A stretch of 64,000 bases of DNA from Abelmoschus esculentus (taxonomy: Eukaryota; Streptophyta; Magnoliopsida; Malvales; Malvaceae), in contig JAUCBN010000011.1 in the NCBI GenBank assembly GCA_035048815.1, forward strand, positions 13,293,501 to 13,357,500, written 5' to 3'. A program made the position numbers and the translations under genes. Each line of letters opens with the position of its first letter. Position 1 is the stretch's first letter. A model generated the notes under the pieces. The model was given only the letters and a program-made list of their open reading frames with translations. It was not told the DNA's origin and made no database searches. This document shows, one piece after another, positions 33,341 to 46,900 of the stretch.

Positions 33341-36183
33341 TTGAGCGTATGTCATGATGAATGACCCCTCTCTTCGATTGCATGTCATGGTGAATGGTCC
33401 CTTTTATAAAGCATATACCGTTGTGAACGACCCCTCTCTTTGAGCGTATGTCGCAGTGAATGACCCCTCTCTTCGATTGCATGTCATAATGAATGGTCTT
33501 TCTCTTTGAGCGTATACCATGATCGATGACCCCTCTCTATGAGTGCTTGTCATGGTGAACGGTCACTCTCTTTGAGCATATACCGTGATGGACGACCCCT
33601 CTCTTTGAGCGTATGTCGTGATTAATAACCCCTCTCTTCAAATGCTAGTCATAATGATAGGTCACTTTCTTAGAGCGTATACCGTGATGGACGACCCCTC
33701 TCATTGGGCGTATGTCTAGATGAATTACCACTCTCTTCAAATGCATGTCATGGTGAACGATCTCTCCCTTTGAGCGTATACCGTGATGGACGACCCCTCT
33801 CTTTGAGCATATGTTGCGATGAATGACCCTTATTCGAGTGCGTGTCATCATGACCAGTTCCTCTCTTTGAGTGTATATAGTGATGGCTGACCCCTCCCTT
33901 TAAGTGTATGTCGTGATGAATGACCCCTCTCTTAGAGTGCATGTTATTTGAACGGTCCATCTCTTTGAGCGTACGGCGTGATCGATGACCCCTCTCTTTG
34001 AGCATAAGTTGCGATGAATGACCCTCTCTTCAAGTGCATGTCGTGGTGAACAGTCCCTCTCTTTGAGCGTATACCGTGATGGACGATCCCGCAGTTTGAG
34101 CATATTTTGCAATGAATGACCCGTCTCTTTGAGTGCATTTCACAATAAATGGTCTCTCTCTTCGAGCGTATACTGTGTTGGATAACCCCTCTCTTTGAGT
34201 GTATGTCACGATGAATGACGCCTCTCTTCGATTGCATATCATAATGAACGGTCCCTCTCTTTAAGCGTATACCGTGATGGATAACCCTACTCTTGGAGTG
34301 TATTTCACGAACTAATGACCCTCTCTTCGAGTGCATGTCATAGTCAATGGTCCCTTTCTTAAAGCGTATACCGTGATGGATGACCCCTCTCATTGAGCAT
34401 ATGTCATGATGAATGACTACTCTCTTCAATTATTTTTCATAATGAACAATCTCTCTCTTTAAGCGTTTATCGTGATTGACGACCCCTCTCTTTGAGCGTG
34501 TGGAGCGATGAATGACCCCTCTCTTTGAGTGCATGTCATGGTGAACGGTCCCTCTCTTTGAGCGTATACAGCGACGGACGACCCCTTTCTTTGAGCGTAT
34601 TTTGCGAATGAATGACCCCTCTCTTCGAGTACATGTCATAAGGAACGGTCCCATTCTTAGAGCGTATACCGTTATGGAAAACCCCTATCTCTGAGCGTAT
34701 ATCGCGGTGAATGACCCTTCTCTTCAAGCGTATGTTATAATAAACGGTCTCTCTCTTTGAGCGTATAGCGTGATCGATGAGCCCTCTATTTTAGCTTATG
34801 TTGCAATGAATGACCCCCCTCTTCGAGTGCATGTCCTGGTGAATGTTCCCTCTCTTTCAGGGTATACCATTATGGACGACCCCTCTTTTTGAGCGTATAA
34901 CACGATGAATGACCCATCTCTTCGAATGCATGTCATGGTGATTGGTCCCTCTCTTTGAGCGTATACCGTGATGAATGACCCCTCTCTTTGAGTGCATGTC
35001 ATAATGAACGGTTCTCTCTTTGAGCTTATATAGTGATCGATGACCCCTCTCTTTGAGCATATGTTGCGATGAATGACCCCTCTCTTAGAGCTTATACCGT
35101 GATCGATGACCCCTCTCTTTGAGCATATGTTGCGATGAAAGACCCCTCTCTTTGAGCGTATGTCGCGATGAATTACCCCTCTCTTCGATTGCATGTCGTA
35201 GTGAGTGGTCCCATTCCTAGAGCGTATACCCTGATGGACGACCCCTCTCTTTGAGCGTATGTTGCGATGAATGACTCCTCTCTTCGAGTGCATGTCATAA
35301 TGAATGGTTCTTCCCTTTAAGCGTATACCCTGATGGACGACCCTTCTCTTTGAGCATATATCGTGATGAATTACCCCTCTCTTTGATTTCATGTCATAAT
35401 GAACGATCTCTCACTTTGAGCGTTTGCCGTGATGGACCACCCCTCTCTTTGAGCGTATACCGTGATGGAGGACCATCTCTTTGAGCGTATGTGGTGATGA
35501 ATGACCCCTCTATTCGAGTGCATGTCATAGTGAGCGCTTCCTTTCTTAGAGCGTATACCTTGATTAACGACCCCTCTCTTTGAATGACTCCTCTCTTTGA
35601 GTGCATGTCATAATGAACGGTCCCTCTCTTTGAGCGTTTGTCGCAGTGAATGACCCCTTTCTTCAAGCGTATGCCATAATAAATGGTCCCTCTCTTTGAG
35701 CGTTTGTCGTGGTGAATGAGCCCTCTCTTCAACCGTATGTCATAATAAACGGTTCCTCCCTTTGAGCATTTGTCGCGGTAAATGACCCCTCTCTTCAAGC
35801 GTATGTCATAATAAACAGTCTCTCTCTTTGAGCGTATACCGTGATCGATGACCCCTCTCTTTGAGCATATAACTTTATGGACGACACCTCACTTTGAGCA
35901 TATGTGGCGATGAATGATCCTTCTCTTCGAGTGCATGTCATGGTGAGTGGTCCCTCTCTTTGAGCGTATACCGTGATGGTCGACCCCTCCCATTTAGCAT
36001 ATGTCATGATGAATGACCCCTCTCTTCAAGTGCTCGTAATGAACGATCCTTTTCTTTGAGCTTATACCGTGATCGATAACCCCAATCTTTGAGCATATAT
36101 TGCGATGATTGACCCCTCTGTTCAGTCGTATATCATGGTGAAACGGTCCCTCTCTTTGAGCGTAAAACGTGATGGACGACACC
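33341..36183. repeat. 33-bp satellite, block 5
   Basis: These are A-B-C trimer monomers. The stretch near 34790-35060 resembles 16740-17060 (same unusual order with 'gcgtataacacgatgaatgac'). The block ends at GACGACACC, where the LTR at 36184 begins. No gene is supported. Confidence 0.95.
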
Positions 36184-36185
36184 TG

Positions 36186-36427
36186 ATGCATGCACTAAGG
36201 CCCTTACATCTGATGGGCGTACGTTACCACATGGTCCGATGACAAGAACAAAATCAAGGCAACTCAAAGACAAGATACATTCAACAGTCCAAGATTTTGT
36301 AAACAAGTGTTTGCAAGCCTTCTTGACGAATCAAGCATTTAATGAAAAAATCCTATGTCCTCAAGCTCTAAAGAGCACATGGGTGACAAAAGCTACATTG
36401 ATGGTCCAAGAAGCCCAAATACCTTAA
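36186..36427 (+). pseudogene. pol C-terminal tail embedded in the 5' LTR
   Basis: The frame reads from the LTR start through GPMTRTKSRQLKDKI to a stop at 36425. In a complete element the 3' LTR copy of this stretch would finish pol. In the 5' LTR it has no upstream coding region, so it is a by-product of LTR duplication. The motif GPMTR followed by basic residues is shared with the tails at 16302 and 60525. Confidence 0.65.
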
Positions 36428-36648
36428 AACATATTTGAGGCCCAAATAAATTATATATATTAAATAAATAAAATCTGGAATGATCAACTCCATGTGCTGA
36501 TTTTATGAATCTTTTTATTCAACTTTTCATATGTTTTATAATTCATATTTTCCTAAATAATTGTTGGTCCCTTCTAATTAGCTATCTATGTGCTGATTTT
36601 TAGGGATGAAATAGCTATTTCTTAGGGTGTTTTGCTGTCTCTTTTAGG

Positions 36649-36658
36649 CTATAAAAGG
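36649..36658 (+). promoter_or_regulatory. TATA box of the LTR
   Basis: CTATAAAAGG about 410 bp before the LTR end is a standard plant TATA box position for an LTR promoter. The same box lies at 58373-58382 in the solo LTR and, inverted, at 11531-11540. Confidence 0.65.
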
Positions 36659-37071
36659 AGGCAGTCTATTCTCTTGTAAGACACACAATTTGAATATTTC
36701 TTTTGGAGAATAAATGTTATTGAGTACATTTTTGAAAGTATTGTTGCTTGTGCCTTCGAAGCTTGTCTTCAACACGATTTCCTTCTAGTTTTCATGGAAA
36801 AAGCATCTTCACACTTCAGGTTGCCAAGATAATCAATTCTTGGATGGTTGGTTAGAGCCTATCATGGAGTTTGCTTGATCAATTGAGATCAAGAGGGTTC
36901 CTAGGACATAAATCTATTCCATAATCCATCCTATTCACAGTAAGTCCACAATCCATTTTCAAATAAGTTTGCTATATTTTTATCATCTTCTTTACACTAT
37001 TGTCCATTTATTCTAATATTTTTCTTTTGTTATTGCATTTTATCTTTATTTCGCTGTCACATCCTATCATT

Positions 37072-37083
37072 TGGTATCAGATT
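37072..37083 (+). other. Primer-binding site, initiator-tRNA-Met type
   Basis: TGGTATCAGATT starts two bases after the LTR. The first ten bases match the initiator tRNA-Met complement. Confidence 0.75.
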
Positions 37084-37602
37084 TGGGGCGATTCTTGGTG
37101 TTTCCATAAAAGAAATAGAGTGAAAAAAAATTCGCAAAACACATTTGAAGGAATTTGAGGCCTAAAATTTCCAGATCAAGTCTACAACATTTGAGGAGTC
37201 ACCACACAAAAATTCATAATTTTTGGACATTGGAAACCATTCGAACAAAGTAGATCATTTTTCTGCTCAATTTCAAGTGTGTTTTTTTTGGGTTTTTTTT
37301 CTTTATGTTTTCTTTTATTCTTAGTTATTAGTTCTCCTTTGTTTTTTTTTACCTTTTATACTTATACATCATCTAACACCTTCTTGTCTCTTGAGTTAGT
37401 AGGAACATCAAGTTGCATATTTTTCTTCCTCCTTGCAACTGCATTCATTTGGTGTCTTTCTTTCCTATTCCTAGTGCTTTCCGATTCTTTGTTAGGGTTA
37501 AAATTCCACTAAATATTGGTTGTGAAATCGTGGCAGGACGGTTTTAAAGACTTACAAGATCAATTCACTTGCCTCTTTAACATTTACTTTTTGGAGTGAT
37601 AT

Positions 37603-37662
37603 GTAAGGTTTCTTTTTCTTTTCTTGTTTACTTTAAATTTTTTTTGAGTGTTGTGTTTTCAG
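37603..37662 (+). other. Intron-like sequence in the leader
   Basis: GTAAGG at 37603, a pyrimidine- and T-rich body and TTTTCAG at 37656-37662 lie just before the gag ATG at 37664. At 60 bp it is at the short limit for plant introns, so this is only a candidate. Confidence 0.25.
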
Positions 37663-37663
37663 G

Positions 37664-38800
37664 ATGTCAAACAAAAGCACAGATAAAGATATACCACAAA
37701 CATCAACGAATCTTGAAAGCGTTGTAAATGGTTTATAAAAATTGATTGCAACAATGAATACTAGATTTGAACACAATGATATGGTGTTACAAAATCTCAC
37801 TCAAACCATAGCAAGCATGAATACTAATCGAGAGGTGCCAACCGATGAAAACTCCTCAACAGATAGTGATGAACATCAAACTAGGCGTGCACTACGACAA
37901 AACCTTCTTACTCGACGTCTACCTGTTCGCGACGGTCGTTTTGATGCAACTAGACAACCTGCTTGTGAGCAACATTCTTTGTCCAAACCAAAGTTCTCCG
38001 TTCCTCCATTCAAAGGTAAACATGACCCAGATGCATATTGCGATGGGAGAGCAAGGTTGAACTATTGTTTGCCTATTACAAATGTCCTGAAGAAGAGAAA
38101 GTTCCTTTGGTGACATTGGAGTTTTCTGATTATGCTTTGAATTGGTGGACACAATTTGTTCGGACCCGACGATACAATGAAGAGCACGAATTGATACATG
38201 GTATGAGCTTAAATAAATCATGAGGAAACGGTTTGTTCCTCAATACTATTATAGGGAATGCAAACAAAGGCTTCAACGGTTGAGACAAGGAAATAGATCC
38301 GTCGATGAGTATTTTCAAGATATGGAGGCTTCACTACAAAGAGAAAACATCCAAGAGGGCGAAGAAGATACCTTAGCTCAATTTATTGTTGGTCTCAATG
38401 ATAATATTTCAGAGGTGCTTGAACTTCAAACTTACTTAGATCTTGATGAAGCTCTCCAAAAAGCTAATGCTATTGAAAATCGGTTGCAAAGAAAACCAAG
38501 GTTTCGACAAAGGGAATATTCTCACCATGATAAAGGTACATCTCAACCTTTACCATTTCAAAGTTCTAAGCCTTCGTTTGAGTCTTCCAGAATGAAACCA
38601 AAGGAAGAAGGGCTAAAAATGCTGGAAGCAAATAGCAAACAGAGACCAAAGTCGACCCGAACACACATGGTGGATGAAAGTAATCAAAGAACAAGTCGGG
38701 CTAGAGATGTTGAATGCTTCAAATGTAGAGGACGTGGACATTATGCTCGTGATTGCCCAAATTCGAGAATTATGTTTATAAGAGATAATGGTGATTTCTC
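37664..38800 (+). pseudogene. gag of the CRM-like element (broken)
   Basis: The probable start is ATG at 37664. A stop near 37736 and frame changes near 38040 and 38220 break it into three open pieces. The core contains the gag signature (KHDPDAY, then in another frame LNWWTQFVRTRRY, then VPQYYYRECKQRLQRLRQGNRSVDEYFQDME). It has a CX2CX4HX4C zinc knuckle CFKCRGRGHYARDC at 38715-38756, used for RNA binding during packaging. The region continues without a stop into protease. Confidence 0.8.
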
Positions 38801-40935
38801 TTCCGATTCGGAGAAGGAGCAAGATGATGTTTCTGAAGAAGAAATCATTGCTCCTTATGAGAGTGATGAACTTGATGCTCGTTGTTTGGTAATTCGTCAT
38901 TCCCTTAGCATTCAAACCACGGAAGAAACTGATGTTCAACGAACCAATATCTTCCATTCTTGGTGTATGGTAAAAGGTAAACTTTGTTCCGTTATCATTG
39001 ATAGTGGAAGTTGTGCAAACGTCATAAGTAGTTTTCTTGTTGATGCACTAAATCTACCTTGCCAACGACACCCAAAGCCATACCATCTTCAATGGCTTAA
39101 TGAAGGTTCTGAAGTTAAGGTAACTAGATGTTCCTTGATCACTTTTAATATGGGGAATTATTGTGATGACGTTTGGTGTGATGTAGTTCCCATGCAAGCT
39201 GCACACTTACTTCTCGGACAACCATGGTAGTATGATCGAGATGTTACTCACCATGGAAAGTTGAATTGATATTCTCTAGTGTACCATGGGAAGAAATATA
39301 CCTTAACCCCATTGGATCCTAAAGATGTCTACAAGGATCAACTTAAAATGCAAAAATTTTGTGAGGGGGTGGGAGCTCCAAAAGATGGAAAAAAGGCTGA
39401 GAAAGAGGCCCTTAGTAATAAAAGCCAAAGACATAATGGCCCAAGGGTGGTGAGTGAACCTAACTGTGAGAAAAAAAGAGTGGTTCAAAATATATATGCG
39501 AGAGAAAAAGAAGTAATGCAAGCCCTCTTCACAAAAAAGCCTTGCATCCTCATCCATTTTAGGCAATATGGCTTATCTATATCTAACACTCATGAGAATT
39601 TGCCTAGTATGTTTGTTTCATTATTGCAGGAATATTCCGATGTTTTAGATGATCCATCTAAAGGTTTACCGCCATTGAGAGGAATAGAACATCAAATTGA
39701 TCTAATTCTAGGTTCATCCATTCCTAATCGACTAGCATATCGTTGCAACCCCGAAGAGACTAAAGAGTTGGAAAGTCAAGTGGAAGCTTTGCTGGAGAAA
39801 GGGTACATAAGAGAAAGTTTAAGCCCTTGTGCTGTTCCGGTACTCTTGGTACCAAAAAAGATGGTACTTATCGTATGTGCGTTGATTGTCGACCCATTAA
39901 CCGCATTACCATCAAGTATAGACATCCCATTCCACGTCTAGATGATATGCTTGATGAACTTTATGGAGCACATGTTTTTACAAAGATTTATCTGGAAAGC
40001 GGATATCATCAGATTCGTATGAAAGAAGGAGATGAATGGAAGACAGCATTCAAAACGATGTTTTAAAGGAGTGGTTAGTCATGCCTTTTGGCTTGACAAA
40101 TGCACCTAGCACCTTTATGCGCTTGATGAACCATGTTTTAAAGGAGTTTATAGGTAAATTTGTAGTTGTTTATTTTGACGACATTCTGATTTATTCTACT
40201 TCTCTTGAGCTTCATATTTTACATGTTAAGTCAGTTTTTGATGTTCTTCGACGAGAACGATTATATGCTAATGCTGACAAGTGCATTTTTTGTAGTGATC
40301 AACTCATATTTCTAGGTTTTGTAATTAGTGCTCAGGGTATTCACGTTGATGATGAGAAGGTTAAGGCTATTCGTGAGTGGCCTACACCTACTTCTATTTC
40401 AGAAGTAAGATCATTTCATGGTCTTGCAAGCTTCTATCGTCGGTTTGTCAAGGACTTCTCCACTATAGCAGCTCCTTTAACTGAAATAATTAAAAAATCA
40501 GTTGGTTTCACATGGGGAATAGGCATAGGGGAAGTTCTTTTACAAGAAAAAAGACCCATTGCTTATTTTAGTGAAAAACTTAAAGGAGCCCAACTAAATT
40601 ATTCAACCTATGACAAGGTACTCCTAGCTTTGGTTCGCTCCCTTGAAGTTTGGCAACACTACTTGTTGCCCAAGGAGTTTGTCATTCACACAGACCATGA
40701 GTCACTCAAGTGGCTAAACGGCCAAGGTAAGTTAAGCAAACGACATGCTCGATGGTTGAGTTTATTGAAACGTTTCCATACGTAATCAAATACAAGCAAG
40801 GTAAGGATAACATCGTAGCTGATGCTTTATCTCGTCGTTATACATTAATTACTACTATGCATGCTAAGGTTTTGGGATTCGAACATGTTAAGGACTTGTA
40901 TTCAATAGATGCTGATTTTGCTGAAATTTACAGGG
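38801..40935 (+). pseudogene. protease, reverse transcriptase and part of RNase H of the CRM-like element (broken)
   Basis: Protease has an intact D-S-G active site (VIIDSGSCANVIS, about 38995-39030). Stops follow at 39228 and 39267, and frame changes lie near 39860, 40050 and 40760. Reverse transcriptase has YFDD in VYFDDILIYS near 40170. Between the thumb (FTWG, about 40514) and RIAYFSEKL-like residues about 45 residues are missing, compared with the element at 61209, and the first catalytic Asp of RNase H is lost. The frame ends at EIYRGTSR, where satellite starts at 40936. Integrase is absent. Confidence 0.85.
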
Positions 40936-40939
40936 GTAC

Positions 40940-43900
40940 GTCGCGGTGAATGACCGCTCTATTTGAGCGTATGTCATAATGACCGGTCCCTCTCTTTGAG
41001 CGTGTCTCGTGATGGACGACCGCTCTCTTTGAGCATTTGCCATGATGAATGACCGACCCATTTCTTCGAGTGCATATCATGGTGAATTGTACCTCTACTT
41101 TAGCGTATACCGTGATGGACGGCCCCTCTCTTTCAGCGTATGTCGCGATGAATGGCCCCTATCTTTGAGTGCAATTCATGGTGAACGGTCCCTCTCTTTG
41201 AGTGTATACCATGATGGACGACCCCTCTCTTTGAGCGTATATCGCGTTGAATGACCCATTTCTTCGAGTGTATGTCATAATGAATGGCTCCTCTCTTTGA
41301 GCGTATATCGTGATGGACGACCCCTCTCTTTGAGCGTATATCATGATGGACGACCCCTCTCTTTGAGCGTATGTCGCTATGAAATGACCCCTCTATTCTA
41401 GTGCATGTCATGGTGAACGATCCCAATCTTTGAGCGGATACCGTGATGGATGATCCCTCTCTTTGAGCTTATATTGCGATGAATGAGCCCTCTCTACGAA
41501 TGCATGTAATAATGAACGGTCCCTTTCTTAGAGAGCATACTGTGATGGACGACCCCTCTCTTTAAGCGTATGTCGTGGTGAATGATCCCTCTCTTGGAGT
41601 GCATGTCATACTGAAGGGTCCCCTTCTTAGAACATATACCGTGATGGATGACCCATCTCTTTGAGAGTATGTCGCGATGAATGAAACCTCCCCTTGAGTG
41701 TGTATCATAATCAATGGTCCCTCTCTTTGAGCGTATACCATGATCGATGACCCTATCTTTGAGCGTACGTTGCGATGAATGACCCCTCTCTTCGAGTACA
41801 TTTCGTGATGAACAGTCCCTCTTTGAGCGTATACTGTGATGGACGACCCCACTCTTTGAGCGTATATCGTGACGGACAAACCCTTCCATTGAGACTATGT
41901 CGCGATGAATGACCCCACTCTTTGAGCACTACATTGTGAACAATTCCTCTCTTTAAGCGTAAACCATGATGGACGACCCCTCCATTTGATTGTACGTCGC
42001 GATAAATGACCACTCTCTTCGAGTGTATGTCATAATGAAAGGTCCCTTTCTTAGACCGTATACCGTGATGGATGACCCTTCTCTTTGGCATATATCGCAA
42101 TGAATGACCCCTCTCTTTGAGGTTTTGTCATAATGAAAGACCCTTTTCTTTAAGCGTATACCGTGATCGATGACCCCTCTTTTTGAGTGTATGTCGCAAT
42201 GAAGGACCCCTCTCTTCGAGTGCATGTCATGGTCAACAATCCCTCTCTTTGAGCATATACCGTAAAGGATGACCCTTGTCTTTGAGTGTATCTCGTGATT
42301 AATAACCCCTCTCTTCGAGTGCATATCATAATGAATATTCCCTATCTTAGAGTGTATACCGTGATACACGACTCTTCTCTTTTAGCGTATGTCACAGTGA
42401 ATGCACCTCTGTTCAAGAGTATTTCATAATGATCGGTCCCTCTCTTTGAGAGTATGTCGTGATGGACGACCCCTCTCTTCGAGCGTATGTCGTGTTGGAC
42501 GACCACTCTCTTTCAGCGTAAGTCGTGATGAATGATTCCTGTCTTCGACTGTATGTCCTGTGAAAAGTCCTCCTTTTCTAGTGCATGTCATAATTAACAG
42601 TACCTTTCTTAGAGCATATACTGCGATGGGCGACCTTTCTCTTTGAGCATATGTCGCGGTGAATGACCCCTCTCATCGAGAGTAGGTCATAACGAATGGT
42701 CCCTTTCTTAGAGCGTATACCGTGATGGACGACCCTTCTCTTTAAGCTTATGTCACGGTGAATGACCCCTCTCTTCGAGTGTCGGTCATAGTGAACGGTC
42801 CCTCTCTTTGAGCGTATATTGTGATGGATGACCCCTCTCTTTGAGCGTATGCCACGGTGAATGAAAACTCTCTTCGAGTGCATGTCATAATGAACAGTCC
42901 CTCTTTATGAGCGGATACCGTGATGGACGACCCTTCTCTTTGAGCGTTTGTAGCGATGAATGACCCCTCTCTTTGAGTGCATGTAATGATCCCTTTCCTA
43001 GAGTGTATACTGTGATGGACGACCCATCTCTTTGAGCGTATGTCGCGATGAATGAGCCCTTTCTTCAAGTGCATGTTACAATGAGAGGTCCCTCTCTTTG
43101 AGCATATAACGTGATGGAAGACCCCTCTCTTTGAGCGTATATCGCGACGAATGACCCCTCTCCTTGAGTGCATGTTATAGTGAACGATCCCTTTCTTAGA
43201 GCGTATATCGTGATGGACGACCTTTCTCAATGTGCGTATGTCGCGATAAATAACACCTCTCTTCGAGTGCATGTCATGGTGAATGGTTCCTCTCATTGTG
43301 CGTCTACCGTGATGGACATAGCCTCTCTTTGAGCTATGTCTCGATTGATCACCCTTTTCTTCGAGTGCATGTCATAATGAACCTTCACTTTCATAGAGCA
43401 TACACCGTGATGGACGACCCCTCTCTTCGAGCGTATGTCGCGGTGAATAACCCCTCTCTTCGAGAGTATGTCATAATGAACGGTCACTCTCTTTGAGCGT
43501 ATGCCGTGACAGACAAACCCTCCTTTGAGACTATGTCGCGAGGAATGACCCCTCTCTTCGAGTGCATGACATGGTGAACGATTCCTCTCTTTGAGCATAA
43601 ACCATGATGGGCGACCCTTCCATTTGATCGTACTTCGCGATGAATGACCCCTCTCTTCGTGTGCATGTCATAATGGACGGTCTCGTTAAACGTATATCGC
43701 GATGAATGACCCTTCTCTTTGAGCTTATATCGCGATGAATGACCCCTCTCTTTGAGGGTTTGTCATAATGAAAGATCCTTCTCTTTAAGCGTATATCCTG
43801 ACCGATGACCCCTCTTTTTGAGTGTTTGTCGCAATGAAGGACCCTCTCTTCCAGTGCTTGTCATGGTGAACAATCCTTCTCTTTGAGCGTATACCGTAAT

Positions 43901-46900
43901 GGACGACCCATCTCTTTGAGTGTATCTTGCGATGAATAACCACTCTCTTCGAGTGCATATCATAATGAACATTCTCTTCCTTAGAGCATATACCGTGATG
44001 CACGACTCCTCTCTTTTAGCGTATGTTGCGGTAAATGACCCCTCTGTTCGAGAGTATTTCATAATGGTCGGTCCCTCTCTTTGAGCGTATGCTGTGATGG
44101 ACAACCCTTCTCTTTGAGTGTATGTCGTGTTGGACGACCACTCCCTTTAAGTGTAAGTCATGATGAATAATCCTTGTCTTAGACTGTATGTCCTGGTGAA
44201 CAATCCCTCCCTTCTAGTGCATGTCATAATTAACAGTCCTTTTTTAGAGCGTATACCGTGATGGACGACTCCTCTCTTTGAGGGTATGTCGCGGTGAATG
44301 ACCCCTCTCTTCGAGAGTATGTCATAATTAATGGTCCCTCTCTTTAAGCGTATGCCGCGAAGGATGACCCCTCTCTTTGAGCATATATTGCGATGAAAGA
44401 CCCCTCTCTTCGAGTGCATGTCATGGTGAATAGTCACTCTCTTTGAGTGTATGCTGTTATATAAGATCCTCTCTTTAAGTGTATATCACGATGAATAACA
44501 TCTCTCTTCGAGTGTAGGACATGGTGAACGGTCCCTCTCTTTGAGCATATACCGTGATGGACGAACCTCTCTTGCAGGATATGGTGAACGGTCCATCTCT
44601 TCGATAGTATGTCAGAATGAACGGTCCCTCTCTTTGAGCGTAAGTCATAATGGACGACCCCTCTCTTTGAACGTATATGGCGATGAATGACCCCTTTCTT
44701 AGAGAGTATACCGTGATGGATGACCCCTCTCTTTGAGCGTTTGCTGTGATGGATGACGCCTCTGTTTGAGCATATGTGGCGTTGGATAATCCCTTTCTTT
44801 GAGTTTATTTGAAATGAATGATCCATTTCTTAGAGCGTATCCCGTGATGGACGACCCCTCTCTTTGAGCGTATGTCGTGATGAATGACCTCTCTCTATGA
44901 GTGCATGTCATAATGAACGGTCCCTTTCTTAGAGGGTATACCGTGATAGACGACACCTCTCTTTGAGCGTATGTCGTGATGAATGACCTCTCTCTATGAG
45001 TGCATGTCATAATGAACGGTCCCTTTCTTAGAGGGTATACCGTGATAGACGACACCTCTCTTTGATTGTATATCGCGAAGAATTACCCATCTCTTCGACC
45101 GTATATCATAATGACCGGTCCCTCTCTTTGAGCATATCACATGATGGACAACCCCTCTCTTTAAGCGTATGTCGCGATGAATGACCGCTCTCTTCGAGTG
45201 CTTGTCATAAAGAATGGTCCCTTTCTTATAGCATATGCCGTGATGGATGACCCCTCCTTTGAGCGTATATCGAGATGAATGACCCCTCTCTTCGAGTGCA
45301 TGTCATAATGATCGGTCCATCTCTTTAAGCGTATACCGTGATTGATGACCACTCTCTTTGAGGGTATGTCGCATTAAATGATCCTTTTCTTCTAGTTTTT
45401 GTCGTAATGAACGGTATATTTCTTAGAGCATGTCCCGTGATGGACGACCATTCTCTTTGAGCGTATGCTGCAATGAATGACCCCTCTCTACGAGGGCATG
45501 TCATAATGAATGATCCCATTCTTATAGGGTATACCGTGATGAACGACCTCTCTCTATGAGTGTATGTCGGGAGAATGACCCATCTCTTCGAGCGTATATC
45601 ATAATGATCGGTTCCTCTATTTGAGCGTATCACGTGATGGACGACCCCTCTCTTTGATCTTATGTTGCGATGAATGACCCCACTCTTTCGAGTCCATATT
45701 ATGGTGAACGATCCCCCTCTTTGAGCTTAGTCGTGATAGACGACCACTCTCTACAAGTGCATGTCATAATGAACAGTCCCTTTCTTTGAGCGTATACTGT
45801 GATGGACGACCCCATTCTTTAAGTGTATGTCGCAGTGAATGACCCCTGTCTTCGAGTGCATGTCATGGTGAACGTTCCCTCTGTTTGAACGTATGTCACG
45901 ATGAATGACCCCTCTCTCCGAGTGCATGTCATAATGAATGGTCCCTTTCTTAGAGTGTATACCGTGATAGATGACCCTTCTATTTGAGCATTTGTCACGA
46001 TGAATGACCCATCTGTTCGAGTGCTTGTCATAATGAATGGTGCCATTCTTAGAGCGTATGCCGTGACGAATACCACTCTCTTTGAGCATTTGTCACGATG
46101 AATGACCCATTTGTTCGAGTGCATGTCATAATGAATGGTCCCATTCTTAGACTGTATGCCGTGATGAATACCACTCTCTTTGAGCGTATGTCGCGATGAA
46201 TGACCCCTCTCTTCGAGTGCATGTCATAATGATCGATCCCTCTCTTTGAGCATATATCGTGATCGATGACCACTCTTTTTTAGCGTATATCACAATGAAT
46301 GACCCCTCTCTTCAAGTACATGTCATGGTGAACTATCCCTCTCTTTGAGTGTATACCATGTTGAACGAAACCTCTTTTTGAACGTATGTTGCAATGAATG
46401 ACCCCTCTCTTCTAGTGCATGTCATATTGACGGTCCCTTTCTTAGAGCGTATACCGTGATGGACGACCATTCTCTTTGAGCGTATGTCACGATGAATGAC
46501 CCCACTCTTCGAGGTTATGTCATAATAAATGGTCACTTTCATAGAGCGTACACCGTGATGGACGACCCCTCTCATTAAGCGTATGTCGCGGTGAATGACC
46601 CCTCTCTTCGAGAGTATGCCATAATGAATGGTCCATCTCTTTAAGTATATGTCGTGATGAACGACCCCTCTCTTTAAGCGTATATCGTGATGAATGATCC
46701 CTCTCTTAGAGTGCATGTTACGTTGAACAATCCCTCTTTTTGAGCATATGTCGTCATGGACGACCCAACTCTTTGAGCATATGTCGCGATGTATAACCCC
46801 TCTCTTCGAGTGCATGTCCTATTGAGCGATCCCTCTGTTCGATCGTATGCGGTGATGGATGACCTCTCTCTTTAAGTGTCTGTCTCATTGAATGACCCCT

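Larger units (their letters stand above)
36184..37069 (+). mobile_element. 5' LTR of the CRM-like element (886 bp)
   Basis: It starts TGATGCATGC directly after satellite and ends CCTATCA, with the primer-binding site two bases later. Its first part is open and encodes a pol tail. It shares the 'tagctatctatgtgctgatt' region and TATA context with the solo LTR at 57856 and with 11123-11970 (reverse). Confidence 0.8.
36184..40935 (+). mobile_element. TGAT-type Ty3/gypsy element (CRM-like), 5' part, 3'-truncated
   Basis: It has a complete 5' LTR, primer-binding site, gag, protease, reverse transcriptase and part of RNase H, then breaks into satellite at 40935 with integrase and 3' LTR missing. 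Gag and pol are one polyprotein in this type. The reverse transcriptase wording (SLSPCAVPVLLVPKK, VYFDDILIYS) and a pol tail inside the LTR fit the CRM (centromeric retrotransposon) lineage. That assignment is inference. Many frameshifts and stops make it non-functional. The 3' break coincides with the start of a duplicated satellite segment. Confidence 0.8.

Noticed and set aside
37279..37512. Hydrophobic 77-codon frame in the leader of the CRM-like element
   Set aside because: The T-rich leader gives Phe/Leu-rich translation by composition. It lies between the primer-binding site and gag, where no gene is expected.
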